The position numbers and the translations under genes were made by a program. A stretch of 64,000 nt of DNA. Origin: Brachycybe producta (taxonomy: Eukaryota; Arthropoda; Diplopoda; Playtdesmida; Andrognathidae). The notes under the pieces were generated by a model. The model worked only from the letters and a program-made list of their open reading frames with translations, was not told the DNA's origin and did not search any database. Shown piece after piece: positions 21,807 through 34,470 of the stretch (position 1 is the first letter of the stretch; every line of letters begins with the position of its first letter). The stretch is from positions 10,667,754 to 10,731,753 of the forward strand of contig JAUPFP010000001.1 of assembly GCA_036925085.1 (NCBI GenBank), read 5' to 3'.

Positions 21807-22145
21807 CAAATTGTGTTTCCAGCGTTTGTTTTACATTGTCTTCATATAAGACAGTGATGGATTTTTCATTCTGCACAGATATCACTTGTGCAGGGTACCA
21901 CATTCCATCTTTCCATTTAGCCTTTACTTTTTGTCCCAAAACAAATGTAATGGCATTGCTTTTTTTTATATCCTACAAGTTATTTTATCATAAATTAAAC
22001 AAAATTAAGAAAAAAGATACAAGCCAGTAGTGGCACAAATATTTTGAAAATTTTAAATTTTAAAACTTACTTTTCTTTTTCCCATTTCAATGTTTTTGTG
22101 ATTCACAAAATTAGACAAATAAGTGACAAAATCACAAAAATCAAG
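21807..22145 (-). CDS. Probable Tudor-like domain gene, two exons
   Basis: Two minus-strand segments are joined by consensus splice sites in the same phase. The upstream exon (22145-22071, 25 codons, with an internal ATG at 22085) ends at GTAAGT. The downstream exon (21972-21807, 55 codons) starts after TTGTAG and ends at GTATGA. The second exon encodes a short beta-barrel-like stretch: VLGQKVKAKW, then DGMWYPAQVISV, then ITVLYEDNVKQTL. That pattern (Ala-Lys-Trp, Trp-Tyr-Pro-Ala, then Tyr-Glu-Asp) fits a Tudor domain of the kind in PHF20-type chromatin readers, which bind methylated Lys or Arg. Gene identity is not fixed. Further exons on either side were not found. Confidence 0.5.
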
Positions 22146-23010
22146 CTTATATAACAATGAGTGGGAGGGGGTTAAATCACAGATGTTTGTAATTAAAAAC
22201 ACATGTATGGAAACCAAACAATAGTTCTTTGCTTCAAAATATATATTCTTAACAACATAAATGTTTTAAGTCCAAGACAGGAATTTTTCACATGTGTTAG
22301 GAATTGCTTTTTTACAACTCTTTTTAATATGGCTCAAAAGTGATTTTATTCTTGAGATTGAATTTAAAAAACCAATAAAATGAGGATCTTCGAGGATCTT
22401 TAAAGACATTGAGACAGGCATGAGTTTGTAATTAAGAACACATGTATAAATGTAAACAATTTCATAAACTCTTTCATTTTTTTCCATTTTTATTTATCAC
22501 ATTTAGAATACATGTTATTCAAAGATGACACAAAATTGGTTTCACTAAATTGAACAACAAAACTACAATAATACAATGAGAATTTGAAATTAATCAGAAA
22601 CAAAAAAATAACTAATCTCAAAGTAAATTTTTAAGGGACAAATAAAAAAATACAATTGCAAGAATTCAACTCAAGACTGAAATACTAACAATTTTTTTAT
22701 ACAATACATTTTTTTTCTAAATAAACAACTGGTTCAAATAGGACAATTAAAGTTATTTATTGTAGACAAGGTTCAGAAAAACGTTTTTCTCTGTATTTGA
22801 TAACAAGTTATTTTCTTGCTTTTTACATAACAAATTGAAACACATCTAAAACATAAAAAATTAACATGTTTCTCAACACTTGAAAGATGTTTTATAAATA
22901 GCTTACATGTATTTTGAAAAATATCAAACTTTAATGTGGGTTTAAAGTGTAAACTTGCCTCTTGTACTGTGATTATGTAAAAACTGGAAAGTTTTTAAAG
23001 TTTTTAGTTG
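22146..23010. other. AT-rich host DNA, no gene seen
   Basis: Low-complexity AT-rich sequence, possibly intronic to the Tudor-like gene. No coding frame or RNA gene could be supported. Confidence 0.5.
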
Positions 23011-23043
23011 GTAAAGTTGCAGCAATATGTTTATTTTTCATAT

Positions 23044-23440
23044 TTAAAGTTGTCCAACATTAAGTTTTCAAAGTGCAATGTGCACCTTAAATATATGCTG
23101 ATCGAGTGAAAGACAAAAAAATATGGTAAGTGTGGTTCTATTTTTTTTTTTTAAACTATTTCAAAATCGCGAATTTCTAACTCTTATGTTAAACTCTATT
23201 GAGTACTTCCAAATAAGAAAAACATCCATTAAAATGCTCGTAAAAATACGTAAAATTAAATTTAAAACCCACAATTAAACCACAGTGAAGCCAACACATT
23301 GGAGCAAGTGTTGAGAGCTAGAAATTTGCGATTTTGAAATTGTTTTTAAAAATAGAAAAACACATTCTATCCCTAGATCAGCATATATTTTAAGTGTACT
23401 TTGAAAACTTAATATTGGACAACTTTAAATATTGCCGCCT
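23044..23440. mobile_element. Foldback/MITE-like element with ~130-bp inverted arms
   Basis: The left arm (about 23048-23185, starting GTTGTCCAACATTAAG) and right arm (about 23315-23438, ending TTAATATTGGACAACT) are inverted copies with indels. They pair across the words TTTTCAAAGTGCA, TATATGCTGATC and TTCAAAATCGCGAATTTCTA. No coding capacity. A diverged half copy lies at about 53465-53650. Confidence 0.75.
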
Positions 23441-25994
23441 CGACTGTATTTTAAAATTTAACATTTTTTCTTTAACATTGGGTCTGTGGGCTCAATAGAA
23501 ATCGATCCTAGTGCTCTTTGTGGAGATATTTCGAAGTAATTTTGCAATGTAGCCTCTTAAGGGTATTTTTATGTTATCATTCAAAGTAAGATTTTTATGT
23601 CAGTTTGCAAATGTCCAAGCTTTAAGCAGATGACATTTTTTAATTTTTATTTTGAAACATTTCAACAAAAATATGATCAAGTGTGTGAGCTACTCTTCTA
23701 ATTTCTAAAAAAACATTTTCAATTTTCTCATTATGTTGCTTCTGAAAAAACTAGATTTGTGACCAAAGTATGCTCAAAGATTTTTTTCAGTTACTTTGAA
23801 AATAACTTTCACGTATATTAACTGTATAATACGTGACCTATAAAACTGTTATTTTGTATAAAACCAAATGTATAAAACTAAAAAAATACAAAAAGTTTAA
23901 TAAAACAAAATTGCAAGATTTTTAAATGTTAAAAACCAGTGCAAATTTGCAATGAAAAAAATGGAAAATTGAAAAAGGGCTGAAAAGAAAAAAGATATTT
24001 TAAAATTTACATTAACTGTAATTTAATATATTTATGCACATTAATGCTTATCAGAATGTAGTTTATCTTACACTTAAAGAAGTAACAAATGTAAAGAAGT
24101 TTTTTATGTCGCTGGAAAGAGCCTATTATTCATTATTGTAGAATAAACATAAGAGCAGTCGAGAACAGGCTTTCCCTGCATAGCAGTGCGGATGCTGGAC
24201 TACTTAGTACTTTTTCTGCGGGCTCACTCGTTGTATCAAGTTTATCATTTAACTTGAATCAAATTAGATGAAAACAAACTTAATACAATGTGTTGGACTA
24301 GTGCTGTTTAATACTTTTTATAGGCATTAAACTTGTGATTTTATACTACTTTTTTATGTTTTATACAGGTTTTATACGTTTTATAAAGTATAATACGTCA
24401 ATGTATAAAACATTACTTTTGTGACATTTACCCATCCCTGTTACAACAGCTGATTTATGAACTCTTGATTAATGTGTCAGAAGCAAAATTAAGAGAAACT
24501 AGAAAGTGTTCCATAAACTAGAAGGGTAGCTCAATCACAAGTGTAATTTTTCTGTTATTTTTCAAAGTAAGTAAGCTTTTCATGTGTGGTTGAAAAAGGG
24601 CCAACTTTAAACAGACGATATTTAATTCTTGTTTATAAAAAGTTTATTTTGAAAAATATCAACATGAAAATACCCTTATGTTAATCACATTTCTCTCTCA
24701 CCCTCTCTTTCATTTGTTGGGTTATATTATTATCTTTTCTTTGTCCATTGACATTCTAATTGTATGTATTCTATATTATAATTTTATAAAGTATAAAAAC
24801 ACAGCCTCTAACATGGGGGAGTGTGTAAACCTGTAAAAGGAAAGCAACTGTGAGGTTTTTTTTGTCTTTTTTCTGTCTTTTTTCTGTCAGCCCCACAAGG
24901 CCAAGAAATGATTCCAGAAAATACTACAAAAGTATCAAATTACAAACAAAAGTTTTTCTGTTTTAAAACTAAGAAACGAAACTAATTCTAAAATGAAATG
25001 TTTAGAAAAACGTTTTTATTTTAGAATTGTAAAACCATTATTGTTTTTTGTAGCTAGACTGGTAAATGAACATAGCATAACTCTAGGATATGTTTTAAAC
25101 TGGGTCAAAAACATGGAAACACAAAAAACGTCAAATGAACATTTTTAGGAAAAAACATTATTAAAAATTGAAATTGTTTTCAAAATTAAAATGATAAACA
25201 AATGATTATACTGTATTAAGGTTTTTCATGGCAATATCTTCAAAAATAAATGTTTTATAGCAGTTTGAAAATGAACCATGGTTTGGATTTTTCATTGACA
25301 TGAAAAATTATTTTCGCCTTTTTCAAACTGTCATAAAAAGTTTATTTTCAATCTTTATACATTTATGTATATGTATATACGTTTATTTTCATGAAAATAT
25401 TTTATCATCATCACGAACTATTCTAATTTCTAAAACACTAAATTTTTTCATAATGTTCGCTTGAAAAATATAAACTTTCTCAAAATCGCGAGTGGAGAAG
25501 AGACCTCCTATAAAACATAATATCCACTCAGAAGCACCACCTGCAGTGACGAAAATAAAATAAATAATTATAAAGCCACCTTAAAACATGTTAAGTTTTC
25601 ATTTTTCAATGTAATCTTTCAAACTTCCGTTGAATATTTGGAACGTAGACATGAAGATACCCTTAAGTACCAATTGAGCTACTCTTCTAGTTTCTAAAAC
25701 ACTATTTTCTCGTATTTTTGCTTCTGAAAAACAGAATAATCAAGAGTTCAAAAATCAGCTGTTCATAAATTATTTTAACTGAGATATTTAATTTTAAATG
25801 AATTGACGGTGTCACCCTGATAATAGATGTGGTTGTTACCTTCGAGATATACTGTATATAACAAATAGAAAAATGTTGGTTTATTTTTTACTTAAATGTT
25901 TTAAAATAAAAGCCGAAAAATGAAAGAAAATTGTGAAACCTACAAATACAAATAAATAAACTAGAGGTGGGACGAATTCTAAATTTTCTCGAAT
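23441..25994. other. AT-rich DNA with dispersed repeat copies
   Basis: Copies of the dispersed repeat family lie at about 23560-23790 and 24440-24690, with a piece at 25630-25740, in both orientations. The remaining sequence is AT-rich and without a supported gene. Confidence 0.5.
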
Positions 25995-26190
25995 TACCCT
26001 AAAGCGATTTGCCCTAAAGGGACATTGCAATCAGTAGTGTAAATTCACGTCATTTGGCGTTTTTTGTACGCCGCAGGCACACAAAAACTTATTTAACATA
26101 CTAGACTGAAAGACACTAAACCGTTTGAAAAGAAAGAACAAAAAAGCGGTTTAGAGAAAATGTCCCTTTAGGGCAAATGGTTTTAGGGCA
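25995..26190. mobile_element. Short MITE with 32-bp terminal inverted repeats
   Basis: The left end 25995-26026 and right end 26159-26190 are inverted copies (about 28 of 32 match). The inner 20 bp (ATTTGCCCTAAAGGGACATT) is perfect. The element is 196 bp, non-coding, and has an inner AAACCG/CGGTTT pair. No clear target duplication is seen, so the superfamily is unknown. Confidence 0.7.
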
Positions 26191-26679
26191 AGTGTCAATA
26201 TCCTGATACAAATAAATGAAATAATATTAAATATTAAATTAATATTTAATAAATAATATTTATTATTTAATAAATAAATATTAAATAATAAATTATTAAA
26301 AAACGGTGTGGAACTCAGGTTCGCCACAAGGTGATATTGGTAATCCGGAGCTGCAACCAAAACTTCAACAATCGCCATTTTTTGTTAGTGAACGCTTCTA
26401 TTGGACGTCAATGGAGTTAAAACTAATTTTACCAAAAAATTTAACTGATTTTTAGGTTAGGATTCGAAAGATTCGAAATACAAAAAAGCGCAAAGATTCG
26501 AGTTTTCGAATCTCAAATCTTTTTCAAGATTCGCCGGATTCGAGGATTCGAATTGCCCATCCCTAAAATAAACCAATTCCTATTCAATTGTAAGTTGCCT
26601 ATTTTGAAATTGAAGCGATATGAAACAAAGGAGTCAGTAGTGGACCATAAGTGCACGTGGGCCACCAAAGAGGCCTATA
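26191..26679. other. AT-rich host DNA
   Basis: Contains A/T dinucleotide-like repeats at 26215-26300 and a GATTCGA-rich patch at 26460-26550. No gene is seen. Confidence 0.5.
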
Positions 26680-27310
26680 ACTTTTATTATCTGCTATGAA
26701 AGGGACTTCAAGAAAGTTTTAAAGTATAAACGCCTCTGGCCTCTGAACATTCCGTTTTTTAGGTAAAATATGAAAGAAACTTGAAAGTGTTTTAGAAATT
26801 AAAAGGTTAGCTCAATCAATTAAGGGTATTTTCATGTTGATATAACTCAAAATACACTATTCATGTCAGTTTGCAAATGTCGCAACTTTAAGCAGATGAT
26901 ATTTTTTAAATTGTCTATAAAAAGTTTTTGAAAGTTTTCATCACGAAAATATGATTAAGTGTTTGAGCTTACTCTTCTAATTTCTAAAACATTTTCAATT
27001 TTATCAATGTGTGGCGTTTAATACACCGTTTATACTTAAAACCAGCTTAAGTGATTCACTTGCTCTTGTAGTTTCTAAAACACCTTCTAGTTTTTAAATC
27101 TTCCAGTTTTTAAAGCACCTTCTAGTTTCTCTTCGTGCTTCTGTTAGAAAGAAAAGTAATAGTTCTGAGGTGCATTTATTTTAAAACCACCTTAAATAAA
27201 TCATTTACTCTTCTAGTTTCTAAAACACGTTAGTTTTTCATCATTTTGCACCTGAAAGACAAAATAACCACCTCAACTTTCTTAAATAATTAGAACAGCT
27301 TTTCATAAAT
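26680..27310. repeat. Dispersed AT-rich repeat family, best-preserved cluster
   Basis: Tandem and inverted fragments share the words CTTCTAGTTTCTAAAACAC, AAACTAGAAGGGTAGCTCAATCA, TTAAGGGTATTTTCATGTTG and AAGGTGGTTTTAAAGTGTAAAC. The same words recur across the window from 21.4 kb to 59.4 kb, in introns and between genes. No coding capacity, and ends or target duplications could not be fixed. Confidence 0.7.
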
Positions 27311-28217
27311 TACTTATTTAATCACTATAAGAGTTAACAAGAGATTAATTTTCAGTTTTTTACACAATTGTTTTATAAACAAACAGTACAAGGTAATTTT
27401 TTTTAATATAATTTTTATTCAATTAGATATGTGTAGGTTTTTATTACAAATACAATTTTTCAAAAGACAATATAATCTATATTAAAATATGATAATTAAA
27501 AAAAATTGAAACATATGGTAGACATAGTTAGAAAACACATCCAAATTTTACACTTTTTTCTACAGCAGTTGTTTGTGCTGTTTGTGCTTGTCTGTGCCAC
27601 AAATATTTTCGTTTGTGCTCCCCTTCCATTTAAAAGTTATTCAAATTAGAAACCAGGAGGGCACAAGTACATGCCATGTTTGTGCTGGTTTGTGGAGCAA
27701 CAATTTTCGTTTATGTTGCCACTTTGAAAATAAAAGCTAGTATAGTACAAATTAAAATGTATTTCGTATGAACATAGAAACAGATTGTTAAACGAATACT
27801 GGATTTCACTGTAAAATGAAGTAGTGGTAAAATTGTATATTTTAAAAAAATATAAAATGTTTGAAACTTAAGACAGAAAATTACAAAATATTTATAAAAA
27901 ACAAAGCTAATTTGTTCATTTCAAAAAGAGGTAGTTTTTTTTTACTGACAACACATCTCAAATTGCCTCAACTAAAGAAGCTTGTGACATCAGAGAATGT
28001 GAAAAACGGCCTTACTGACAAATTTTTAAAGATGGCGAGGAATTGGTAGTGGTCTTTTTTTTACCATTCTTTCTCCCCTACTTTTTTATTACTGGAGTAT
28101 AAACAAGAGTTGACCCTCACTTTGAAAAAAAAAGAGAAAAAATATTTTAAAGAAAAGTGCCCCTCACAGCTCTATCTAACCACAAACATATAAACAAACT
28201 GAAGAAACAAAAAAAGG
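27311..28217. other. AT-rich host DNA, no gene seen
   Basis: A partial near-duplication around TTTGTGCTGTTTGTGCTTGTCTGTGCC lies at about 27570-27680. Short frames do not resemble known proteins. Confidence 0.5.
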
Positions 28218-28271
28218 GAGAAATTCTCTTCAACTTCAAGAAGAGTTTCTTGAAATTGAAGAGAATTTCTC
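28218..28271. repeat. Inverted repeat, 25-bp arms, 4-nt loop
   Basis: Arms 28218-28242 and 28247-28271 are complementary with one mismatch. It could fold as a hairpin in DNA or RNA. No surrounding gene explains it. Confidence 0.8.
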
Positions 28272-28390
28272 TCTTTCTTGACTCATGACTCATTAGACTT
28301 TCATTTTTTTTTTGGATGCAAGTTTTGTATTTTTCTCAATCTTCATCGAGTCATCATGTTCACAAAAAAGGGTTAACAACTTAAGGTTTT

Positions 28391-28790
28391 CTTAATCTTA
28401 ATGATTATTAATTGTACAATAGTCAAAACGAATGCTAAACTCAACTTCTGGATGTATTCTTAATGTTTTGTAAGTCAAAGTTAATGCTAAACTTATAAAC
28501 TTTTACATGAAATTTTGTGTATCAAAAGTTGATTAGTTTAGCACTAACTTTGACTTAGCAATCGTTGAAAATATGATCCAAAGTTCTTATCAAAAGTTAA
28601 TGAATTTGGCACTACCATTGAATACCTCACAGTTCAGTTAACAATCAGTAGGGACGTTATATAATTAATGAATGCTTAGTCAAAAGGAGAGCTAAACTTA
28701 AGAACTTTTGATAGGAATATTCATGTAAATGTTGATGAGTTTAGCATTAGCAGCTTTGACTTACCAATCATTAATCATACCATTAAGAAT
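28391..28790. mobile_element. Foldback element with nested inverted repeats
   Basis: The outer ends (about 28391-28441 and 28745-28790) are imperfect inverted copies containing GATTATTAAT, GTCAAA and TGCTAAACT. Inside, AAGTCAAAGTTAATGCTAAACT near 28471 pairs with its complement near 28533. The repeated word GTCAAAG...GCTAAACT in both directions gives a string of nested hairpins. Non-coding. Confidence 0.6.
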
Positions 28791-31700
28791 CTAACCTTTA
28801 ATATTTGTTTCACTTGCCATAAGCTGTTTCTAATTTTATGTTAATGTGACGTCCCGTCACTATATTAAATAATATTCAACAACTAATTATAAGAATCATA
28901 TACACATATATAAAATATTGTAACAAGATACAGAAAAGAAAAGTTGTTTAAAAAAAAAATAGTCATTTCAGAATTAATTATAGCCGAACCACTTTCTTCA
29001 TTTATAGAGAACACATAGAGGAAAAACCACTAGCTATAAAAAGTAATTTCAAATACAGATCACATATTATTCCAATACATATGATATGAAACGACAGAAA
29101 GAGTTCGTTTTGGCCTAAATATAAACGTGTGTTAGAGATTAATTAATCTTTAGTAATTTTCAGATTTTCGAATCTATTTTTAATTGGTTTTCTTTTAATT
29201 TGTATTAACACTTTCCTTGTTAATACCTGGAAAGGTGACAAAAACAAAGTTATAAAATTGTAATTTTGTCCTTTTTTCTCACTGTAAAAAAAGTGTTTTT
29301 AAGCCGAATTTTTAGGAGCGCCATAGGAAACTATAGAATAATTTTGTGCTATAAAGTGTAAATTTAATCTGTGTTTTGAATATTGATAGCTATTTTGGAG
29401 GTTATTGGAAATGTATAAATATTGTAGGAAAATGTTCGAAGAGACACAGAAGAACCACACAAGAACTGTCAAGTGTTTTAGCTGAAAAGCTCTGTGGAAA
29501 AAATGTTCTCTGATTAAAAAGGTAACCTTTGAAATGGTTTGTGTTGGGAATGAGAAAAAATATAAAGGTGCAAGTGACATATTAGTGCAAGTGACAATTT
29601 TCGTACAATTCATGGACACTGCTCCTCAGCAAGGACCAATTCCAGGACCAACTCAACTATACCGAGGGATCGAATCTACAACTCCAGAAGATGAGTACAA
29701 GAAGAAAACTAAGACACACTTTTCTGTAGAATTTAAATATTGTATTATTACAAACACTAACAAACAAAAAAATGAATAAAAAATTGCAAAAGAATGAACA
29801 CAAAGGTCTTTTAGTATAAGCAAAGAAAATCAGTAACAAAAATGAAACCCGAACGTAGGAAATAATTATTTTCCTATTTTCGTTGTCCGTCCGTACAGGA
29901 GCGGAGAGGCGTGACATTAATTCAATAATAAAATGAAAATATTTTTGGTGTAAATAAATTCAATTAGCATAGAAGAAACTTTTTATTGCTAAATTTGGTA
30001 AATTTGCATTGAACACTCTTGTGAATGACATTCTTCAGGTAGGATACAGTGAGTGGCTCAAGGTTGCAAATTAAAGTGATCAATGATCATCTATCTGGTT
30101 GTCAATTGTGTACCACATGCTACAACAGAGAAAACCCAAGTTTAACAAATACTAACAATATCATACAATAATTGAAACAGGTACAAATTGACAGATTGCT
30201 TGATTATCAGATAATTATTCATTTCATTAGTCACTGTTCATAATAAGAGACATGTTTTGCCCTAATTTTAAGTTTACATATTTAAATTTGATTTGAGTTT
30301 TTCATTTTTTTTTTCTTTCAAGGAAATAAATGTCCATAAGATGTAAATAAGTTTTAGAAGAAAAAAAAATGTGGAAGCAAGTGGGGGTGGAATTGCATGT
30401 GAAGGCGAAAAGCATGAAAGGAAAATTCTAAAATTGTATGCTTGTTAAAAGTGACCTACCTTTAATTCATCATATTTTTGTGCACTTGTCAGCTAATGGC
30501 ATTGGACTTGGGCGTAATGAAAATTAGATTAACTTCTTGTACATTTAAATTGGAAGGTTTTTTGTGCAAGACGAGAAAGAAATTCGCGGAATTTCAGCTG
30601 AACTTCATGGTTGAAAATATGTATGTTGAAAAGTGCGTGTTAATAAATTACATGCTAACTGGCTAAATAACTGTATATTTCAATTTTTTTTATTTTTAAA
30701 GTTAAAATAATAAGATAAATTATAGATAAAAGTTAATTACTATGCAGAAATATTTTAGTTTTTATATGAAGTTTCTGTCTATAATTTCAGTTGTATTTTG
30801 GCTAGGGTTACCATCTCTGGACTGTAGTGCTGAACAAAGCCTTGTCCTGCTTGAATGTTTTGCTAGCTCCAGTGAACAAAGCATAACAATGTTAGATGTA
30901 ATTCTTACTATAAACTTCCATATATGTACAGGTGTCCATCCATTGCTTATTAAAGAAATAAAAGCTAGAACTGAGGCATATTTGTGATCATTTTTTCTAC
31001 CCACAAATGTATTTAGACTATGGGAAGTCTCTTTCAATACATACTGTAGTTCTGTTTTATTACGAATTCAATTTGACAAGGATGTCTAAACCATGTCTAA
31101 ATTACAACTACTTATCATTGGGAATTGTCCCCCTTGCCAAATGGCTTTCGAGCTGTTGCAGATGTACTGAGTTGAAATGACTACATATAGGTGGAATGGG
31201 GGGGGGGTGTATACTACTTTATGTGCGTAAAATGTAGTCGGTATTTAATAAATTAAAAAAAAATTCTGGAACACAATTTTTGTTGACATAAATAATAAAT
31301 TTTAATTTTGGGCGAAATTTTCATCAACAGAACCTGTTGTTGTTACCGACCGTTAACGACATAATACAACAAGCATGATTTTTTTTTTCATAAATAGTAG
31401 GCCTAAACATTAAATAATAAATTAAGTTACGTTAGATAAATTATGTAAATAATTTTATTTTATCATTTCAAAAAGATTACATTTGGATTTGATAAGTGAA
31501 AAGTAAAGAGTACGCTGTTTTAACACCTCAAAAAAGAGTACGTGTACTCAAGTTGGCATTACAATAATATTCTGAAATGCCAATAAAACTGCAAATAAAA
31601 GACGAATTTTCTGCCAGATCAGTTGTATTTCTTGAAATAAAAACTAGTTTAGCTTTTAAAAGTGCATTTTCACTGTAGACAGTCTGTTTTTGAAAAGTTT

Positions 31701-32060
31701 GTTTCAGAAGTCTATTAGATAGGTTTTATATCAATTTTTAATTTTTAAAATAGATTGCTTAACTTATTGTTTAATGTTTATTGATTGTTTATTTTTACAG
31801 GTTTTATGGTGTGCCACTTAATGAACTTTAATAAGTATCTGCAATAAAATGTGATTTGGTAATATTGATTTAAGCCGAGGCTACAATTATTATGAACTTT
31901 TTTGAAATTGTCAAATTATACATGTATTTCGTGCAGCGCAATGCAGTGGTGTATTAGTAGTACGTTTTATGGAGGTAATTTTCTGTTGACCGTGTTTATA
32001 AATTATTCACATAATTACAAGTAATAAAAAAAGATACATAATGAACTACTGATTTTCGAA
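28791..32060. other. AT-rich host DNA, no supported gene
   Basis: Short frames occur at 29612-29740 (a Pro/Gln-rich peptide starting MDTAPQQGPIPGP) and 30742-30987 (hydrophobic start). They have no recognisable domain, no clear splice sites and no neighbours, so I do not call them genes. The rest is low-complexity AT sequence with a G homopolymer near 31198. Confidence 0.5.
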
Positions 32061-32830
32061 CTCTGCTTATTCTACGTTTCAGAAGAGCGGCAACACTAAG
32101 GAGAAAATGAAAGTGTGCTAGAGACTGGAACGGTAGCAGAATCACTTAATAGTAACTTCATGTTGATATCTTTCAAAATAAACTTTGTAGAGATAACAGT
32201 TAAAAAATATCACCCGCTTAAAGTCGGGTCGTTTTTTGAAAACTCACATGAAAAGCTTATTTTACAAGATAAATGTAAAGTTACCCTTGAGTATTTGAGC
32301 TTCTCTCAGAGCAATAACAAGGGTACGCAAGGCCCTGGTCCAAACAATTTTGGCAATGGGCTTATATTTCTTCTTTTCTGCTTCATTTTTTGACTGTCTT
32401 TTTCGCTTTCCAAACAATTACAAATTTGAACTATTTGTAATGTTGTCATTTGAACTCATTTCAACTTGAAATTTCTAACTTTCAATAATAAGAAAATTAT
32501 GTGATACGAAATTTTTTTTTTAGAAAATTAATCTTAAATGTTATTGTATATGTTACAATTATTTTGTAAATTATATAATGTCTACGGTACTTGTATGTAT
32601 TAATTGTATGTTGTCGTTCGGGCACCCATTGAGGAAAGGTCCTGCTCTGGAGGACAAGTAAAACCAAGTATATATTATGGCCCTGGCTACCCTTCTAATT
32701 TCTAAAACACTTTCAAGTTTACAATAATTTTGTTCCTGCACTTGAAAGACAAAACAACCAGAATTCGAGGTGTGTTTACACTTTAAAAAGCACCTTAATT
32801 ACGAATTAATTTACCAAAGCTTTATCTTAA
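32061..32830. repeat. Dispersed repeat copies
   Basis: Fragments at about 32085-32300 and 32690-32820 carry the family words (CTAGAGACTGGAACGGTAGC, CATGTTGATATCTTTCAAAATAA, CCTTCTAATTTCTAAAACAC). They are interrupted by unique AT-rich DNA. Confidence 0.6.
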
Positions 32831-34470
32831 ATTAGATAGCAGAAACAGTTCTTAATAAAACAGTAAAGATTGTGTGTCACATATTTAGTATTTTTTTCTT
32901 CTTCTATTTCTAATTATTTATAAAGAAGTCATTATTTTTAACTCATGTTTTGAGTTAAATTGAACCACACCTTAGTTATTACTTGGTATAATTCCACTCG
33001 AAATATCTCTTTCTTTTTTGACCAAGTGAGTGAGAGGAAAAAAAAGAGCCGCTGTCATCGATATTGTCATTTTCTTACAACATAAGATGAAATGAATAAT
33101 TAAAAGAAATCCCCAGTAGTTGTTTTTTTAATGTGTTTGTGTATGAGTAACAAACAATTGTAATTACTAATGGATATTTCATATATAACTCACTTAAACC
33201 TATTTCCATTAAGAAAACAAATGTTCTTGACACGATTTAATTAATACTGAGTAAGTTCGTTGTATTTGTAACAAATACATTTGTTATAAGAGATTCAGTA
33301 TATAGTTTTATGAACCAGATGTCAGCCATTTGCTAAATAAGTGTTTTTCGAGTAAATTTTGACCTATGAAAACTTTTCCATACTATTTCGAAAAGATGCA
33401 TTTTAATAACTTTGTAGTTTAAAAAGTTATCCTGTTTTGTATAAACTCTCTAATTGAAACAATTAAGCAGTGTAGGATTTAACCATTTGCTGCCCAGGGC
33501 GAGACCTTAGCAATTGCTATGTGCTTATGATTAGTTAATATATTAGTTGGAGATGATTTACAGTTTGATACTTAAATAAAACTTCAATTTTTGAGCTTTG
33601 TGAGAAGCAAATTCACTATGAAAAATGGTACATATTAAAAGTAAACTATTTAGCCTGTCTTCGATCATTATTGATTTCAGATAGCTTTTGATTAACTCTT
33701 AATTTTATTTCTGATTTCACAACAGTTACTAAAATGTTGATAAATATTTTTTCTAAATAAATGAGTAAAAGTCAATGTTTTGAGAAATTAAAAAAAAAAA
33801 AAAAAACTTAATGTCCCTCAAAACTGATACCCAGGGCTGGTGTCCTGGTCGCCCTGGCCTAAAGCGGACACCGCAGTTTAGGGTATTTCATTTTGGGTTT
33901 TGACATTTACTTTCTCAGTATTTGCAATAGAAATATCCAACTTTTCTATTATAAACACTGCAATAAAAGTATAAACATTGCCACACACATAGAAAGAGAG
34001 AGAGAGAGATTCATATCCATTTCATTTTGATATTGATTGATTTTGATTACACAACATACAACAACTGATAATTAGTTGGTCAGTTGTATTAATTCTTTAT
34101 AAGTGACCTCAATCTATCTCCATCTAATGTGTAAACAATATCTTTTGACCCTATCATTATTCCATTTTTTATGTGGACTTAATGGTTTTTTAATATATTA
34201 TTTAAGCTTGTGATTTGATTATAATTCTTGCTAGTGCGAGTAATCACTATACTAGTCATGAGTTTAAAAAAGGACAACATTATACAAAAAAATACATCAT
34301 CCATCTATTTTTGTCTTTCCTTATTAAAAGGGGTAACAGAATATAAGTTAAGTGGAGGAGGAGAATCTTACTTGTTGGTTAGGGACAGTTCACTACCCGC
34401 CCCCAATGACACAAGTGACAAGAAACTAAAGAAAGACACAAGGTTAAAGTGGAAACATTTCAAACCATGA
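32831..34470. other. AT-rich host DNA, no supported gene
   Basis: An A-rich tract lies at 33790-33806 and a (GA)7-type tract at 33991-34009. A frame at 34228-34470 ends in a peptide of mixed composition (YLLVRDSSLPAPNDTSDKK), but no domain or partner exon could be found. Confidence 0.5.

Noticed and set aside
25995..26190. Telomere-derived sequence because of CCCTAAA
   Set aside because: Only single copies of the motif at each end; no tandem telomere repeat.
29570..29740. Possible tRNA-derived SINE or coding exon (MDTAPQQGPIPGP; ATTCGATCCC on the minus strand)
   Set aside because: The TTCGATC word lacks a pairing T-stem and no A box was found; no splice sites or homologous protein support an exon.
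30742..30987. Frame with a signal-peptide-like start
   Set aside because: Hydrophobic starts are common by chance in AT-rich DNA; the rest shows no domain.
34228..34470. Small frame ending in a mixed-composition peptide
   Set aside because: No domain, no partner exon and no start context; left as host DNA.
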